A DNA stretch of 64,000 bases from Adiantum capillus-veneris (lineage: Eukaryota > Streptophyta > Polypodiopsida > Polypodiales > Pteridaceae): the NCBI GenBank assembly GCA_014529385.2, contig CM043944.1:71129895-71193894 (forward strand). The letters are read 5' to 3'. The number at the start of each line of letters is the position of its first letter. Positions within the stretch are counted from its first letter, which is position 1. The position numbers and the translations under genes are program-made. Below, one piece after another: positions 46,621 through 57,674 of this stretch. The notes beneath the pieces are model-generated. The model did not search any database and was not told the DNA's origin. It was given only the letters and a program-made list of their open reading frames with translations.

Positions 46621-46650
<30 letters not shown>

Positions 46651-46847
46651 AAGAGGGGAAGGGAACATGAGAGTGAGGAGAGGGAAGGAGCATACCTGGC
46701 TCTCCTTCCTCTCCTCGTGTGTGTGTGTGTGTGTGGAGAAGAAAGAGAGAGAGGGAGAGCGTTACCTGCTCCTTGCTTGAGGGCGCCGAAAAACTCAGAT
46801 TTGAGATCTGAGTTTTTGGGCGCTCTCTGTTATTTTTTTAGCCCAGT

Positions 46848-46907
46848 CGGCGTCGCTATGAGCGTCGCAAATTTACTTGTAAATTTGCGACGCTCATAGC
46901 GACGCCG
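46848..46907. repeat. Perfect 29 bp palindrome near the CACTA right end
   Basis: Arms 46848-46876 and 46879-46907 are exact inverted copies separated by TT. Each arm contains CGTCGCTATGAGCGTCGC, two copies of the subterminal motif. A further copy of the motif lies on each side before the TIR at 46968. Confidence 0.95.
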
Positions 46908-46971
46908 GGAATTTTTTTTTTGAGCGTCGCTGTGTGAGCGTCGCTAATATGAATAGCCTCTTGTAGTGTGC

Positions 46972-47290
46972 GGCGACATCATACACTTCTTTTGGTAGGA
47001 GTTTCAACTCTACTTGATGTCCCTCCTTGCTCTTGAATCTTCCAGTGAACACTATGGTGTGGTGCTCCTCAAGCTATTCCTTTGAGAGATAGGTTGCCTT
47101 GGCGGTTTGACTGAATCGGGGTCAAGTTGGTATGTTGGTAGTTCTTGCAATTTTTCTTTCCGGTTGAGCTTCTTCTTGGCTCCTCTCTGCTGCTTTCATG
47201 GCTCCTTTTCAGTGAATAGAGTGTCAAAGTTAGCAGAGTTGTCAGATTTTTCTCTGAAATGTCCTTTAGTCTACAATGCTGCCAATTTTG
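46972..47290 (-). pseudogene. Upstream piece of the transposon-type ORF interrupted by the CACTA element
   Basis: Minus strand 47270-47105 reads REKSDNSANFDTLF, then KKKLNRKEKLQELPTYQLDP with one TGA (probably TGG). After a one-base slip, 47060-46972 reads TIVFTGRFKSKEGHQVELKL and LPKEVYDVA. It then meets the TGC target duplication and the CACTA end. Removing the CACTA element brings it against KPKMPIDGQDSEI at 42410-42375. Confidence 0.5.
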
Positions 47291-48782
47291 GTCCAATTTG
47301 CTTCAAATCAATTTTTGAACAAGCATAGATGCATAAAAACATGCAAGGAACAAAATTGTAAAGTTCAAACAAAAATTTGCAACCAAAGTAAATAATCGCG
47401 CTTATTTACAACTGAGTAATTTCTCCAACTTGGCATCACAGGCTTGAAGTATATACCAAATATATGCTCTGAGTGAAATATGGGCTCATTTGGATGCATA
47501 GGGTGAAAATGGTAGATTTTGGCTTTAGGTCTCTAAAACAGTAGATATAAAAGAAATTTGAGATTTTGAGCTCCAAATTGGTTCAAATTTGGCTAGTGGG
47601 CTTTACTCATCATGTACTTTGGATGTATGATGGCAAAATATCAAAATTCCCCCATTTTGGCTAGAAAGTAAATAATCGTGATTATTAACTTTTCTACCAA
47701 ATCAACATAATTGGTTCTAGGCATTGTATAGACTCTGTGTATGTGATATGAGGTGATTTGAATAAAAAAAAGTGGTCCATAACTCAAAATTTGGCTTGCA
47801 AAGACTTCTTTGCTTTTTTTTGGCAATTTTCCAAGTTACAGGTGCTCATTTTGGCTCATACTTGATTTTTGGCATGTAATAGGTGTGTACACATGATAGG
47901 TGAGGTGATGATACAATTTCCAAGAAAAAATAGTGCAAAAGTAAATAATCGATATTATTTACAGCAGTCACAATTTTCTTGCAAAACTTAAAAATTTTGA
48001 CCTGAACACATTCTATACACCTAAAACAAGTCCTAAATTGAATTTGGTCAAGTTTGGTCTTGTCGGCATCACTTTGTGCTTTGTCGACTATGAAATCACC
48101 AATTTCTGTGACTACACTGCCTGTTGAGTTGGTTTGTCACTTGTGAGGCTTTGGACTTGTCCGCAACATAGTTGTGAAGTAACTCATCCAATTCTGGCTC
48201 ATTAGGAGTCAGTTTGACTTCGTATGTCGAATTTGACGCTTTGTAACCTTCGAGCTGTTTTCTGCTTTTCAAGGGCTTTGCTTTCACATACATTGTATAT
48301 AAACCTCGTAGGAAAGCTGTCTATGGAGTAAGAACAATATTCTGGCATCTGCCCAAAACCTAGCTTTTCTACTGGTGACCCTCCCGACCCTTGCCAAATG
48401 GTCCACTGATGATATAGAAAGGTTCTATTATGTTAGGGCATGCTATAGTTCAAATCCCATCTGATTTGGTCGAGCTGACAGGCCGCTATGGTTAGTTTTT
48501 GGTCGTAGGTCTTCGTGCACTGCTCGGATTCTAGGGTTTTTTTAAGGAGTTTAGACTAGCTACCGGCCGTACAAAATGGATCCTTGATGAGTAAACAACT
48601 TACCCCTCATGTCTCGTGTGAGACGGCGTTGAAAACGCGCAACTGGAGACTCCGAAAAGTATGCACGATAGAGGTCAAAAAGCTCTCTCTGCAAAGGTGA
48701 CAAGTGGAAATGAGGTTGTTTTAGCCTACCTGGGATATCTATACCCGGATTTCCTGAACCATTTTCCCCCAGATTCCCCTGT
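47291..48782. other. No gene recognised
   Basis: AT-rich. Short minus-strand frames at 48293-48096 and 48808-48560 have no motif, and the second runs across an LTR border. I see no repeats worth naming. Confidence 0.45.
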
Positions 48783-50071
48783 TGTCGTGTAGCTCCGCTC
48801 CCATGCAAAGAAAGATGCCAGGAAAATGCACATTAAGTTTGTTTGAAGCTTATATGTTTAATGAACAGTGATTAAGGGTTGTTTGCAGGCCGAGTTCAAT
48901 GCAGAATGTATGTCAAATGCGGTTGAAAGGGCCAAAACATGCCTTAATGATGCTAAAAAGTGTTATGCTTGAAGTGAACAAGATAGGGTATTGTGCCCTA
49001 GAACTGTAGTGCTCGATGTGCTCTACCGGCCTGTCTTTACGACTCGTCGATTGGAGCTACGATGAAGAAGTTATGGCAGTTTAAGGTTCAAGTCGATTGC
49101 AGATCCGTGCCAGATTGGGCAACAGCAGCTGACGGAATAAAAATGAAATGAATGCATCGAACTGAAGTGCTCAGTTTTTGGAGCGTGTCGGTCTTTTCAG
49201 ATCAGTGATCGGAGTCCCGGTCGCCAAGATAATAGCCGTTGAAAATTCATAGGGGGCTGGCTCTGTACCAATTCGGTCTGCTCGATCGGAGTGCCATCTG
49301 GGATATTGTAGCCTCAACAGGGTTTGTATGCATTTTATGCAGCTTGAGAGGTCTACAGGGATTTACAGCTCGTCAGGCAGATTTTCGCTTGATCAGATAA
49401 TAAGGCTTGAGGCTGATGACAATTGCCGGCTGCTAGCTGGGAAATTTTGGCATTATACAAGATACTCGTATGGGTGGTAAAATTCACGATGACATTGTCA
49501 TTATATACCAGATGTCGTGCTAGGCACAACTTTGGATGGTAAGTGTGCCGAATGCTGCCAATGCCTTGCCGGTATGTATGCTTAATGTGGGCTAACCCAT
49601 TGCATGGCCGATAAAGTGTGCCCGAATGCCGCCATTGGGAAACTTGGCAATGCTTTGGCCGCTATGTATGTCTAATGTGGGGCCTTAATGAATCTTAGAG
49701 GCCGACGGAGTCTTAGCAAAGCACTTTCGATATGAGTGTCCTCCCTTATGGAGCTATGGCCGCCCAAGGCAAATAAAAAACTGGCCGCCCACCTTAAGCC
49801 ATGCCCGCCCAATAGGGTAAAACAAAAGGGTTTTTTTAAAAACCTAATGTAAAAGGGAGTAATGCATGGCGTAGCAAAGGCAGCAGCGCACATGTAGAGA
49901 AGAGCAAGGAGAAGAGCTCGCAGCGAGCCAGGGGAGGCTCAGATGCTGCTGACCAAGAAGCGAAAAAGCATCAGCTCCCAATCGCGCATCATTTCGGTCC
50001 TAGTCCCGCCGCAAACAGTGCAGGCCGAACACGACCTTGCCACGTTACAAGGGGGAGGACCCATTAGGGAC
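48783..50071 (+). repeat. Ty3 5' LTR, first part (before the Copia insertion)
   Basis: Matches 61954 onward. Roughly 5% differences in the first 220 bp by eye, plus an indel of ~25 bp near 48925. It contains the PPR-like segment listed separately and GGCGTAGCAAAGGC near its later part. Confidence 0.92.
49465..49690 (+). repeat. PPR-derived sequence inside the Ty3 LTR (5' copy)
   Basis: ACAAGAT.CT..TATGGG....AAAATTCACGATGACATTGT and GATGTCGTGCTAGGCA, AATGCCTTGCCGGTATGTATGC, then GGCAATGCTTTGGCCGCTATGTATG match the array at 9.9-13.5 kb (CAAGATGCTGATATGGAC..AAAATTCAC.ATGATATTGT; GATGTCGTGCTTGGCAATGCC; GCCTTGGTCGATATGTATGCC). Translated pieces such as KIHDDIV and LGNALAAMYV.CG are PPR-like. Two MYA.CG-like ends occur, so more than one motif is represented. 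The same sequence lies in the 3' LTR at ~62606-62830. Confidence 0.75.
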
Positions 50072-50298
50072 TGTTACCATATACATGTGGTAGTGATGTG
50101 TGTGAACACACTAGGACCGCCGAGGCCTTTTTTCCCTCTTTAGGAGGTTTTTTCCCCCGTGCATTCTATATACGCCCATCACTGTAGGGCTATCTATCTT
50201 TCCATTGCACACTAAGTAATACACTCTCTATTGTGTGCCTTGAGCTTCCTTCATCTTCTCCAAGCTGTGTGTGTTTCTCTGCAACCCTAATTCCAACA
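50072..50298 (+). repeat. Copia 5' LTR
   Basis: TGTTACCATATACATG...CCCTAATTCCAACA. About 10 of 227 positions differ from the 3' LTR by eye. Confidence 0.97.
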
Positions 50299-50657
50299 AT
50301 TGGTATCAGAGCAGGTCACGTCCTCCTGGGCTTAGCCAGCTGCTCCAGCACACGCCTACTCACTTTCTCCGATTTCAGTGAGCTTTGGCGAGCGTTCGTA
50401 GGTCGACAAATTTTTTGGGAAAGCTCTAAGAGCTCGGTCTTCTCAGAATTTTGATTTGGGCTTATTTCGGCCTCCGTTTCCACTACATGGAGTACTGCAC
50501 AGGCTATTTCGTCATTTTGTGCAGAATTTTTGTCAGTGCCGTTTTTTGCATAACAGGTGCCTTATAGTCTTCTACGGTTTGTGCTATATAGCACAGGTTG
50601 TTCCCGCTCTGTTTCTCCTATTTTCGGGCAGTTTTCACATCAGGTGCAACATTTACC
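50299..50657 (+). other. Copia 5' leader
   Basis: Non-coding leader between primer site and gag ATG. No additional ORF supported. Confidence 0.7.
50301..50315 (+). other. Copia primer-binding site
   Basis: TGGTATCAGAGCAGG, two bases after the LTR, complementary to the 3' end of initiator tRNA-Met, the usual plant Copia primer. Confidence 0.95.
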
Positions 50658-53600
50658 ATGGCTGACAACAACAACACAGATGTGTTTAAGATGTTTGCTG
50701 ATGAGGACAGGTTGGATGGGGACAACTACCCTATGTGGGCTTATATGATGCAACATGTTCTTGTGTCAAAAGGTGTCTAGAACATTGTGCAGGGCATTGA
50801 TGTACGTCCTGGTTCTGAGGATGTAGGCGATGTTGAGGATGTTGCAGGTCTTGCTGCAAGGATTGCAACTGTTAGAGTTGTTTTGCCTACGGCAAAACAA
50901 GCTCGTTAGGATGTTAAGGATGCGCAGGCTCATGCATTGATTGCGTTTTCTGTGAAGCGCACCATTGTTCCTCACATTCGTTCAACAAAATCTGCAAAAT
51001 AGGCTTGGGATATTTTAGCAGGTCATTATGCAAGCCGCAATGAGGCTAAAATTGCTTTGCTGCGTAAAGAGCTGGAGTCGAAGATTATGCATGAAGAAGA
51101 TGATATGGAAACTTTTCTTGCTAGTGTCAAGGATATCAATGAGAAGCTTATTTCTGTAGGTGAAGTCATTTCAGAAAGTTCCCTTGTGCAGACTGTTCTT
51201 AATGCCTTACCAGATTCCTACCAGACTTTTGCTAGTACTTGGAGACTGATGACCCAAGGAAATCCTGAAGTTGTCAAGTTTGATGCATTATGCACATTGC
51301 TGTTGCAAGAGTCACTTTCTAGAAAAAACAAGACTAGGCAGCGTGCAGTTGAATAGGCTTTTATTGCTTCTCAAAGAAAGGGTGGTAACAGTAATGCAGC
51401 CACTTCTTATGGTTTTGCTGCGAGTGGAAAAAATTCTATTCCTAATGCTTCTGCTGGCAGTACTTCGTCTGGCAATTATGGTGATAAGGGCAAAAAGAAG
51501 ATGCGTTGCCATTATTGTAAAGCCAATGATCACTTGATCAAGTCGTGTCCTAAGTTGAAGGCCAAAGAGGCTAAGAAGAAAGAGGGTGGTTCCACTGCAA
51601 ATTCTGGTTCCACTACAAATGCAGCCATTGTTGATTCTTCTGTGAAAGGAGACTGTAATGTTGATGTTGATGCAGAATGGGCTTTTCACGCAGAGTGCAC
51701 TTACAATCCTGCTGTCCATGATGCATGCTTGTTAGTTGCTGCAGATTCACATGTGTGGTATTTCGACAGTGGTGCTACAAAGCACATTACCTCACATCCT
51801 GAATTGTTTACCTCTCTTGAGTCTGTTTCTCATGGAAATTCAATCACTTGTGTCAACAACGCCTCTTATCCAGTTCAGGGAGTTGGAAAGATTGTGCTCA
51901 CTGCTGCTAATGGCAGTTCCTTCACACTTGTTGATGCACTTTATGTACCTGGGATCAAGAAGAATCTCTTGTCTGTATCCGCACTTGCTAGACTTGGACT
52001 TGTAGTCAAATTTGTGGATGACAGATATAAAGTTCATGATCGCAGTTTTGGTGATGAAATTGTTGCATCTGGCCTTTTGTGCCGTGGGCTGTATAAGCTC
52101 ACTTTTTATGACAAGTGTGGACAAAATTTTGCAAATGCTGTTGCAGATTCAAGGGCTATTTCAGATGCAAAACTTTGGCATGCACATTTTGATCATCTGA
52201 ATTTTGCTAGTTTGCTACGTTTGCAGAAATCTGATATGGTTGCTTCTTTACCACCTCTTGAAGCACCTGTCAAACATGTTTGTGAAGGCTGTATTTTGGG
52301 TAAGATGCAGCGTTCTAAGTTTCCAAAGGATGGTTCGGTTTGGGCCACATGCAGGTTGCAGCTTGTGCATAGTGATGTTTGTGGGCCCATTCAAACTCCG
52401 TCCTTGGGCAATTACCTGTACTTTGTGACTTTCATTGATGATTACTCTAGGCATGCATGGATATTTCCGCTTAAAGCGAAGTCCGAAGTTTTTATGTGCT
52501 TCAAACAATTTTTGGCTATGGCTGAAAATGTCTCAAAATGTACTATGGGCACCCTCCGTTCCGATCGAGGGGGGGAGTATACGTCTCATGAATTTAATGC
52601 ATTTCTGGCTAGTCGTGGGATAAAACACCAATGTACAGTGCCTTATACACCTCATCAAAATGGTGTCGCTGAGAGGAAAAACAGGTCATTGACGAAAATG
52701 GCACGATGTATGGTCAAAAGTTAAGCTTTGCCGCATTCTTTTTCGCTTGAGGCCATTATGTGTGCCACTTATGTACTTAACAGGTGTCCTACGAAAGATT
52801 TGCAATCTATTACTCCATATGAAGCATGGCATGATAGAAAACCTTCTATTGAGCACATGCGTGTTTTTGGCTGTTTGGCATATGCTTTGGTGCCACAAGT
52901 GCAGTGCAGAAAATTGGATGATAAGGCTATCAAATGTATTTTTGTTGGTTATAGTGCTGAAAGCAAAGGTTACTGGTTGTATCATCCGCAAACAAAACGT
53001 ATTCTGGTTTCTCGGGATGTAGTGTTTGTGGAAGATTCTGTTCAGCCCTTGCTGTCATGTACTAGAGACAGTAATGTAAGCTCACAGGACATTTATGACA
53101 CTTTGTTGCCTCTTTTCAGTGGTAGAAATACGAATGTAAGTTCCAATGAGGCAAATGTACAGCCTATGGGGGTTTCTGAAAATGTTCTAGATCAGCCTAT
53201 TACTGATGTAGATGTACATGATGTACTTGATGAGGAAAGGGCTGAAAATGAGCAGGCTAGAGGTATGCCAAAATGGCTGGTGCACACTTTGCGTGACAGT
53301 AAATTGGATGCACCTTTGTCTAGTCGTACTCGTTCAGGCTCTCGCCATGCATCTTATGCATCAGATTGTTATGCATTGGCTGTGTCTAGCTTACATGATG
53401 TTGAGGAGCCTCTGACTTTTGATCAAGCACAAAATTCAGAAAATTGGATGGCTGCCATGCAATTAGAATATGATGCACTTATAGAAAATGACACATGGAA
53501 TTTATGTGATTTGCCTCCTAGCAAAAAGGCCATTGGTACGAAGTGAGTTTACAAGTTGAAATGCAAGCCGGATGGTGAGATCGATCGCCATAAGGCTCGA

Positions 53601-54944
53601 CTTGTTGCAAAGGGTTATGCACAACAAAAAGGCATAGATTATGAAGAGACTTTTGCTCCCACTTGTAGTATGACTAGTGTGCATTTTCTATGTGCATTGG
53701 CAGCTCATTTTGGTTGGGATGTACATCAATCAGACATTGTTACTGCTTTCTTGAATGGTGACATATTTGAGGAAGTTTATGTAACGCAGCCTCGCGGTTT
53801 TGTCATAAAAGGATAAGAGGACAAAGTGTGCAAATGTAACAAGGATTTGTATGGGTTGAAGCAATCTCCTCGTGCTTGGTATGAGAAAGCTGACACTCAT
53901 TTGGTCAAACAAGGATTTCGTAACAGTCCAACAGAAAGCACATTGTATGTAAAGCGTGAGGGTGATGTACTTCTCATTGTGGTTCTTTATGTTGATGATT
54001 TGATGATCACTGGACCAAATGAGAGACATATTGCTGAATTTAAGGCTGATTTGAATGCTACTTTCAAGATGAAAGATTTGGGGCTGTTGCATCATTATTT
54101 GGGTATATAGTTTAAGCAGTGTGATGGTGATATTGCCTTGTGTCAGAAAAGTTACATAGAGACATTGCTATGTAAGTTTGGACTTGAGGATTGCAAACCT
54201 ATTGCCACTCCCATGGAAACAGGTTTGAAGTTGAGTCTACATGATGCTGGTGATCCTGCTGATGTCACTCTTTACCAAACTGCTGTTGACTGCCTCATTT
54301 ATGTATGCAACACGAGGCCATATATTCAGTTTGCAGTCTCACAGGTCAGCAGATTTATGCATAGCCCAGGGTCTAAGCATTGGCAGGCTGTCAAGAGGAT
54401 GTTCCGCTACCTTAGTGGCACTTTACATCTTGGCTTGTTTTATCCCAAGGGGGGATCATTGCCGCTAGACTTACATGCTTTTTCGGACTCAGATTGGGCT
54501 GGTTGTTTTGACACGCGAGTGTCCACAAGTGGTTTTTGTTTCATGCTTGGCAGTTCATGTATATCATGGTTGAGCAAGAAGCAACCTACTGTGGCCACTT
54601 CGAGTTGTGAGGTTGAGTACAGGGCAGTGTTCACAGCTACGGTTGAGTGTGTATGGCTCAGACGCCATATGGTTGATTTGGGTGTTGGACAGGACACTGC
54701 CAACACTATCTACACTGACAGTCAGAGCGCATTGGCAGTTGCGAGGAACACAATTTTTCATGCTCACACAAAGCACATTGAGGTGCATTACCACTATGTC
54801 AGGGAGAGGCTCTCTGCAGAAGAGATCAGCTTGGCTTATGTGCCAACACAGGACAAGCTTGCAGATCTTTTCACAAAGGCATTGTCTAGTGAGAAGCTTG
54901 AAGATTTCCGCAAAGCTTTGGGCTTACTCCCCTTTGTGGATTGA
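50658..54944 (+). pseudogene. Copia gag-pol polyprotein, one frame with eight nonsense codons
   Basis: The frame runs without indels from ATG at 50658 (MADNNNTDVFKMF) to TGA at 54942-54944, 1429 codons. Gag: YPMWAYMMQH, AWDILAGHYASRNEAK. Zinc knuckle at ~51504-51545: CHYCKANDHLIKSC. Protease: WYFDSGATKHIT (~51757). Integrase: LWHAHFDHLNF, CEGCILGKMQ, then the acidic triad in HSDVCGP, RSDRGGEY and GVAERKNR. RT: KARLVAKGYAQQKGIDY, SDIVTAFLNGD, LYVDDLMITG. RNase H: FSDSDWAGC and TSSCEVEYRA. Stops: 50778, 50907, 51000, 51354, 52722, 53544, 53814, 54108 (first bases). Each is explained by one transition (CAG/CAA to TAG/TAA or TGG to TAG/TGA). The element no longer makes the full protein. Confidence 0.96.
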
Positions 54945-55009
54945 TCCTGTCCTCAGGGCATGGAACTTCCCTTTACTCATGTGCCAGCTCTCGTTCACCG
55001 CATCACTCC

Positions 55010-55019
55010 AGGGGGGATT
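55010..55019 (+). other. Copia polypurine tract
   Basis: AGGGGGGATT directly before the 3' LTR; primes plus-strand synthesis. Confidence 0.9.
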
Positions 55020-55246
55020 TGTTACCATATACATGTGGTAGTGATGTGTGTGAACACACTAGGACCGCCAGGGCATTTTTTCCCTCTTTAGGAGGTTTTC
55101 CCCCCCGTGCATTGTATATACGCCCATCACTCTAGGGCTATCTATCTTTCTATTGCACACTAAGTAATACACTCTCTATTGTGTGCCTTGAGCTTCCTTC
55201 GTCTTCTCCAAGATGTGTGTGTTTCTCTGCAACCCTAATTCCAACA
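55020..55246 (+). repeat. Copia 3' LTR
   Basis: 227 bp, TGTTACCATA...TTCCAACA. Differences from the 5' LTR cluster at GCCAGGGCATT versus GCCGAGGCCTT and at TTTTCCCCCCC versus TTTTTTCCCCC. Confidence 0.97.
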
Positions 55247-55977
55247 GCGACATCGCTAATGGGTGCCTCGCCTGTTTTAACAAAAGGGGATTCCCATGCA
55301 GCTATAAAAAGGGAAGAACATCTTATTCAAGGGATCATCGTGAGTTTTCTTCTCTCCGCCTAAGAATGCTCTTAAGATCTTGATAATCGGGAAGCATAAT
55401 CTCCAAAGCTCCATAGCCTTGAGCTCTTGATATTCGAAATCCCCTTAAGTTCTTTTCTTAAGCTCCATAGCCTTAAGCTCTTGATAATCGAAATCCCCTT
55501 AAGTTCTTTTCTTAAGCTCCATACCCTTAAGCCCTTGACAACCAAGATAGACTTAAGCTCTCTCTTCCTCCTCATGGGAAGTTAATCTCGAGAAGCCCTT
55601 AAGCTTCTCCTCCGAATCTTCAAACTTGCTTAATCCTCGTAAGCTTAAACTCCTTTATAAGCCACAATCCAAAGCTCGAAGCTTATTAACCACTCGAATT
55701 GAAGAGCAGAAGGCAAAGTAAGCAGAATTTTATCAATTTCTTGTTTAAGCACCTGGTTTAAGCCAGATTTTGCCAGATTTTTCCTTGTAAAAGCATTTAA
55801 GATTCCATTAAGGATTGATTATTCATGGATTCTGTCGATTAACTGGAAATTAGACGGACTTCTTGTTTTGAATATTGTTGTCGGTAATTGCATCTTCTAC
55901 ACCTTGTTTCCCGCACCTCTCACAACCAGGGGCCCGGTGCCTTCGCGGCTCACCTTTCGCACAATTATCCCCCGACA
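55247..55977 (+). repeat. Ty3 5' LTR, second part (after the Copia insertion)
   Basis: Resumes with GCGACATCGCTAATGGG and matches 63220-63951. Inside is a local repeat: AAGCTCCATA.CCTTAAGCTCTTGATAATCGAAATCCCCTT, two to three times at ~55400-55540, period ~60 bp, with AAGCTTAAGCTC-type words. Confidence 0.92.
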
Positions 55978-55981
55978 TTCT

Positions 55982-55998
55982 TGGTGAACCCGACGTGA
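55982..55998 (+). other. Ty3 primer-binding site
   Basis: TGGTGAACCCGACGTGA begins four bases after the LTR end (CCCGACA). Position and TGG start fit a tRNA 3' end, but I could not assign the tRNA. Confidence 0.7.
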
Positions 55999-56055
55999 AA
56001 CGAGCCGGGGTGAGCAGTGTGGTGAAGAAGGATTTCGACACCGCAAGAGGCTGCC

Positions 56056-57662
56056 ATGCAGCAAATGGTGCAACAATTTGCTGCTTACATGCAACTAGAG
56101 GAGGCTGCTCAACATCAGTACAATTTGCAGGAGAGGATCCGTAAAGCTTGGCACACAGTTACCGAGAAATTGCATCGATTTGAAGGCCGGGATATCAGCA
56201 AATTCTGCAATATCTATGAACAGGCAATGGAATTGATGATCGGAACGCAGTAGAAGGGTTCCATTTGATTGCTGAGCCGGAACTTAGGAGTCGAATTAAA
56301 GAAATTCAGGTGCTTCAAGGACCGAATTTGTAGGATTTCAAGAAGGCGCTTCAGGAGGAATACTTCTTGGAGGATTCTCAAAGAGTAACCAGGCAAACTT
56401 TCATGAAGTGGGTGTAGAAGAAGAACAAAAATCTGTCTGCACGAGAGTCAATGCGGGAATTTGAGAAGAAATTTGAGCAGATGTCTTCGACAGAGCAACG
56501 TTCAATGAGGGATCAAAAGGTTGAGCTGTTCATTCAGGCTGCTCATCCTCGACTTCAGAAGAGTTTAGTGCATTTGCTAGAGGATCCAAGTGGAGAATTG
56601 GGCTTAACATCCGACTGGAAGGTAGTTACCGAAGCAGTCAACATGATTGTGAAACGACAGATGAGAGTTGACAAGATGATCGTGGCTGACATCATGGATG
56701 TTGCGGAGGAGGAACCTAAAGAGAAAACAACCTCGGCAATACCTAGAGTGGAGGAGCCAATTTTTGACGAATTGGTAAAAGGTATTCAAGAATTTAATTT
56801 GAATTTTAAAGCTGTTAAATTTGATGGTCTAGCTACAAAGGGGTCTACATCGGAGCCTAGGCAGCAGCCACTACGCAAAGGCTGGGACCGATGCATGTGG
56901 TGTGACAGTGAAGACCACAAGTATGTTAAGGAATGTGATGAATTTGACAAAGCATATAAAAATAATGTGGTGTTCTGGAAGGACAAGAAGATACACCTTA
57001 GGGCAACAGGTGAGATGCTCCGCCTGAACTTTGGTAGGGACGGCATGAAGAAGATAGTTGATGAAATTCAACATAATGTTGCTCTTGTGGAGGCAGCTAC
57101 TTATGGGCTTCAAGTCTGCGGGAAGGGTGATGAAGATGGTGCAGGTACCAAGGGTCAATTATGGCCTTATGCTTTGAAGACAACAGAAACTGAAGAGGTA
57201 ACTTATGGGAAGTTGCGGCAAGTAGGGAATTCAATTCGAGAAACCACAGGGTGGACTGATCCAGTGGATTCCCTCTCAGTGTATGCATTCATTGAGAAGT
57301 CTCAAGATAATGAGGCTATGGTGGAGGAGAAGAGGAAAAGAGATGAAGAAGCTCCTGGGACATCAAAGAGGACAATGAGGTTCAACAACAAGAAAGAAGA
57401 AAGTCCTGTTCCTAAGCCCGCTCCTGAAGTGGTGATGGAGGATGCACCTAAGGACAAAAGGCAAGGTAAACCCAAGGGACCCTCTTATAAGCTCAAGGCT
57501 GACATTGAATTAGCTAAATATTTAAAGAAAGTCTTTGAAGAGCGAATTCTGAATAGCACGGTGGAGCTCACATTGGGTGATATATTGGGGATTGCCAAAC
57601 GTCATTTTCATGAGGAGATAATAGATATCATCAAAAGGAAGCAGCAGATACCAAGTGAATAA
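56056..57662 (+). pseudogene. Ty3 gag
   Basis: It begins MQQMVQQFAAYMQLEEA and has the gag-like HRFEGRDISKFCNIYEQAME. A frame change and stops lie at ~56250-56450. A long open part follows (56451-57662). A variant zinc knuckle CMWCDSEDHKYVKEC (C-X2-C-X4-H-X5-C, ~56893-56937) is present. The C-terminal end is K/E-rich with KYLKKVFEERILNSTVELTLGDILGIAKR. Gag forms the particle and binds element RNA. The CMWCDS.DH form is one I associate with Ty3 elements common in fungi. Not functional in this copy because of the frameshift. Confidence 0.8.
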
Positions 57663-57674
57663 GAGCCGGAGTCA

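Larger units (their letters stand above)
42411..46968. mobile_element. CACTA (En/Spm) DNA transposon, 4.56 kb
   Basis: It begins CACTACAAGAGG at 42411 and ends CCTCTTGTAGTG at 46968, exact inverted termini of the CACTA type. It is flanked by TGC on both sides (42408-42410 and 46969-46971), the 3 bp target duplication expected for the superfamily. Both subterminal regions hold arrays of TAGCGACG/CGTCGCTA. Inside, all coding sequence is on the minus strand. No complete TNP2/TNPD-type transposase is present, so it is probably non-autonomous. It also carries captured HMA-gene sequence. Confidence 0.93.
50072..55246 (+). mobile_element. Ty1/Copia element, complete structure, 5175 bp
   Basis: Identical-length 227 bp LTRs, a primer-binding site, one polyprotein frame and a polypurine tract are all present. 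It is inserted in the 5' LTR of the Ty3 element, with GGGAC (50067-50071) and GCGAC (55247-55251) as a 5 bp target duplication carrying one change. The unoccupied site CCCATTAGCGACATCGCT is preserved in the 3' LTR, with GCGAC at 63220-63224. Confidence 0.97.

Noticed and set aside
48560-48808. 82-codon minus-strand ORF at the left edge of the Ty3 element
   Set aside because: It runs across the LTR border and has no motif.
50778-54110. In-frame stops of the Copia element as possible recoding or U-to-C RNA-edited codons
   Set aside because: U-to-C editing in ferns is an organelle process, and the TGA at 53544 stands for TGG (KWVYKLK), which U-to-C cannot restore. Mutation is the simpler reading.
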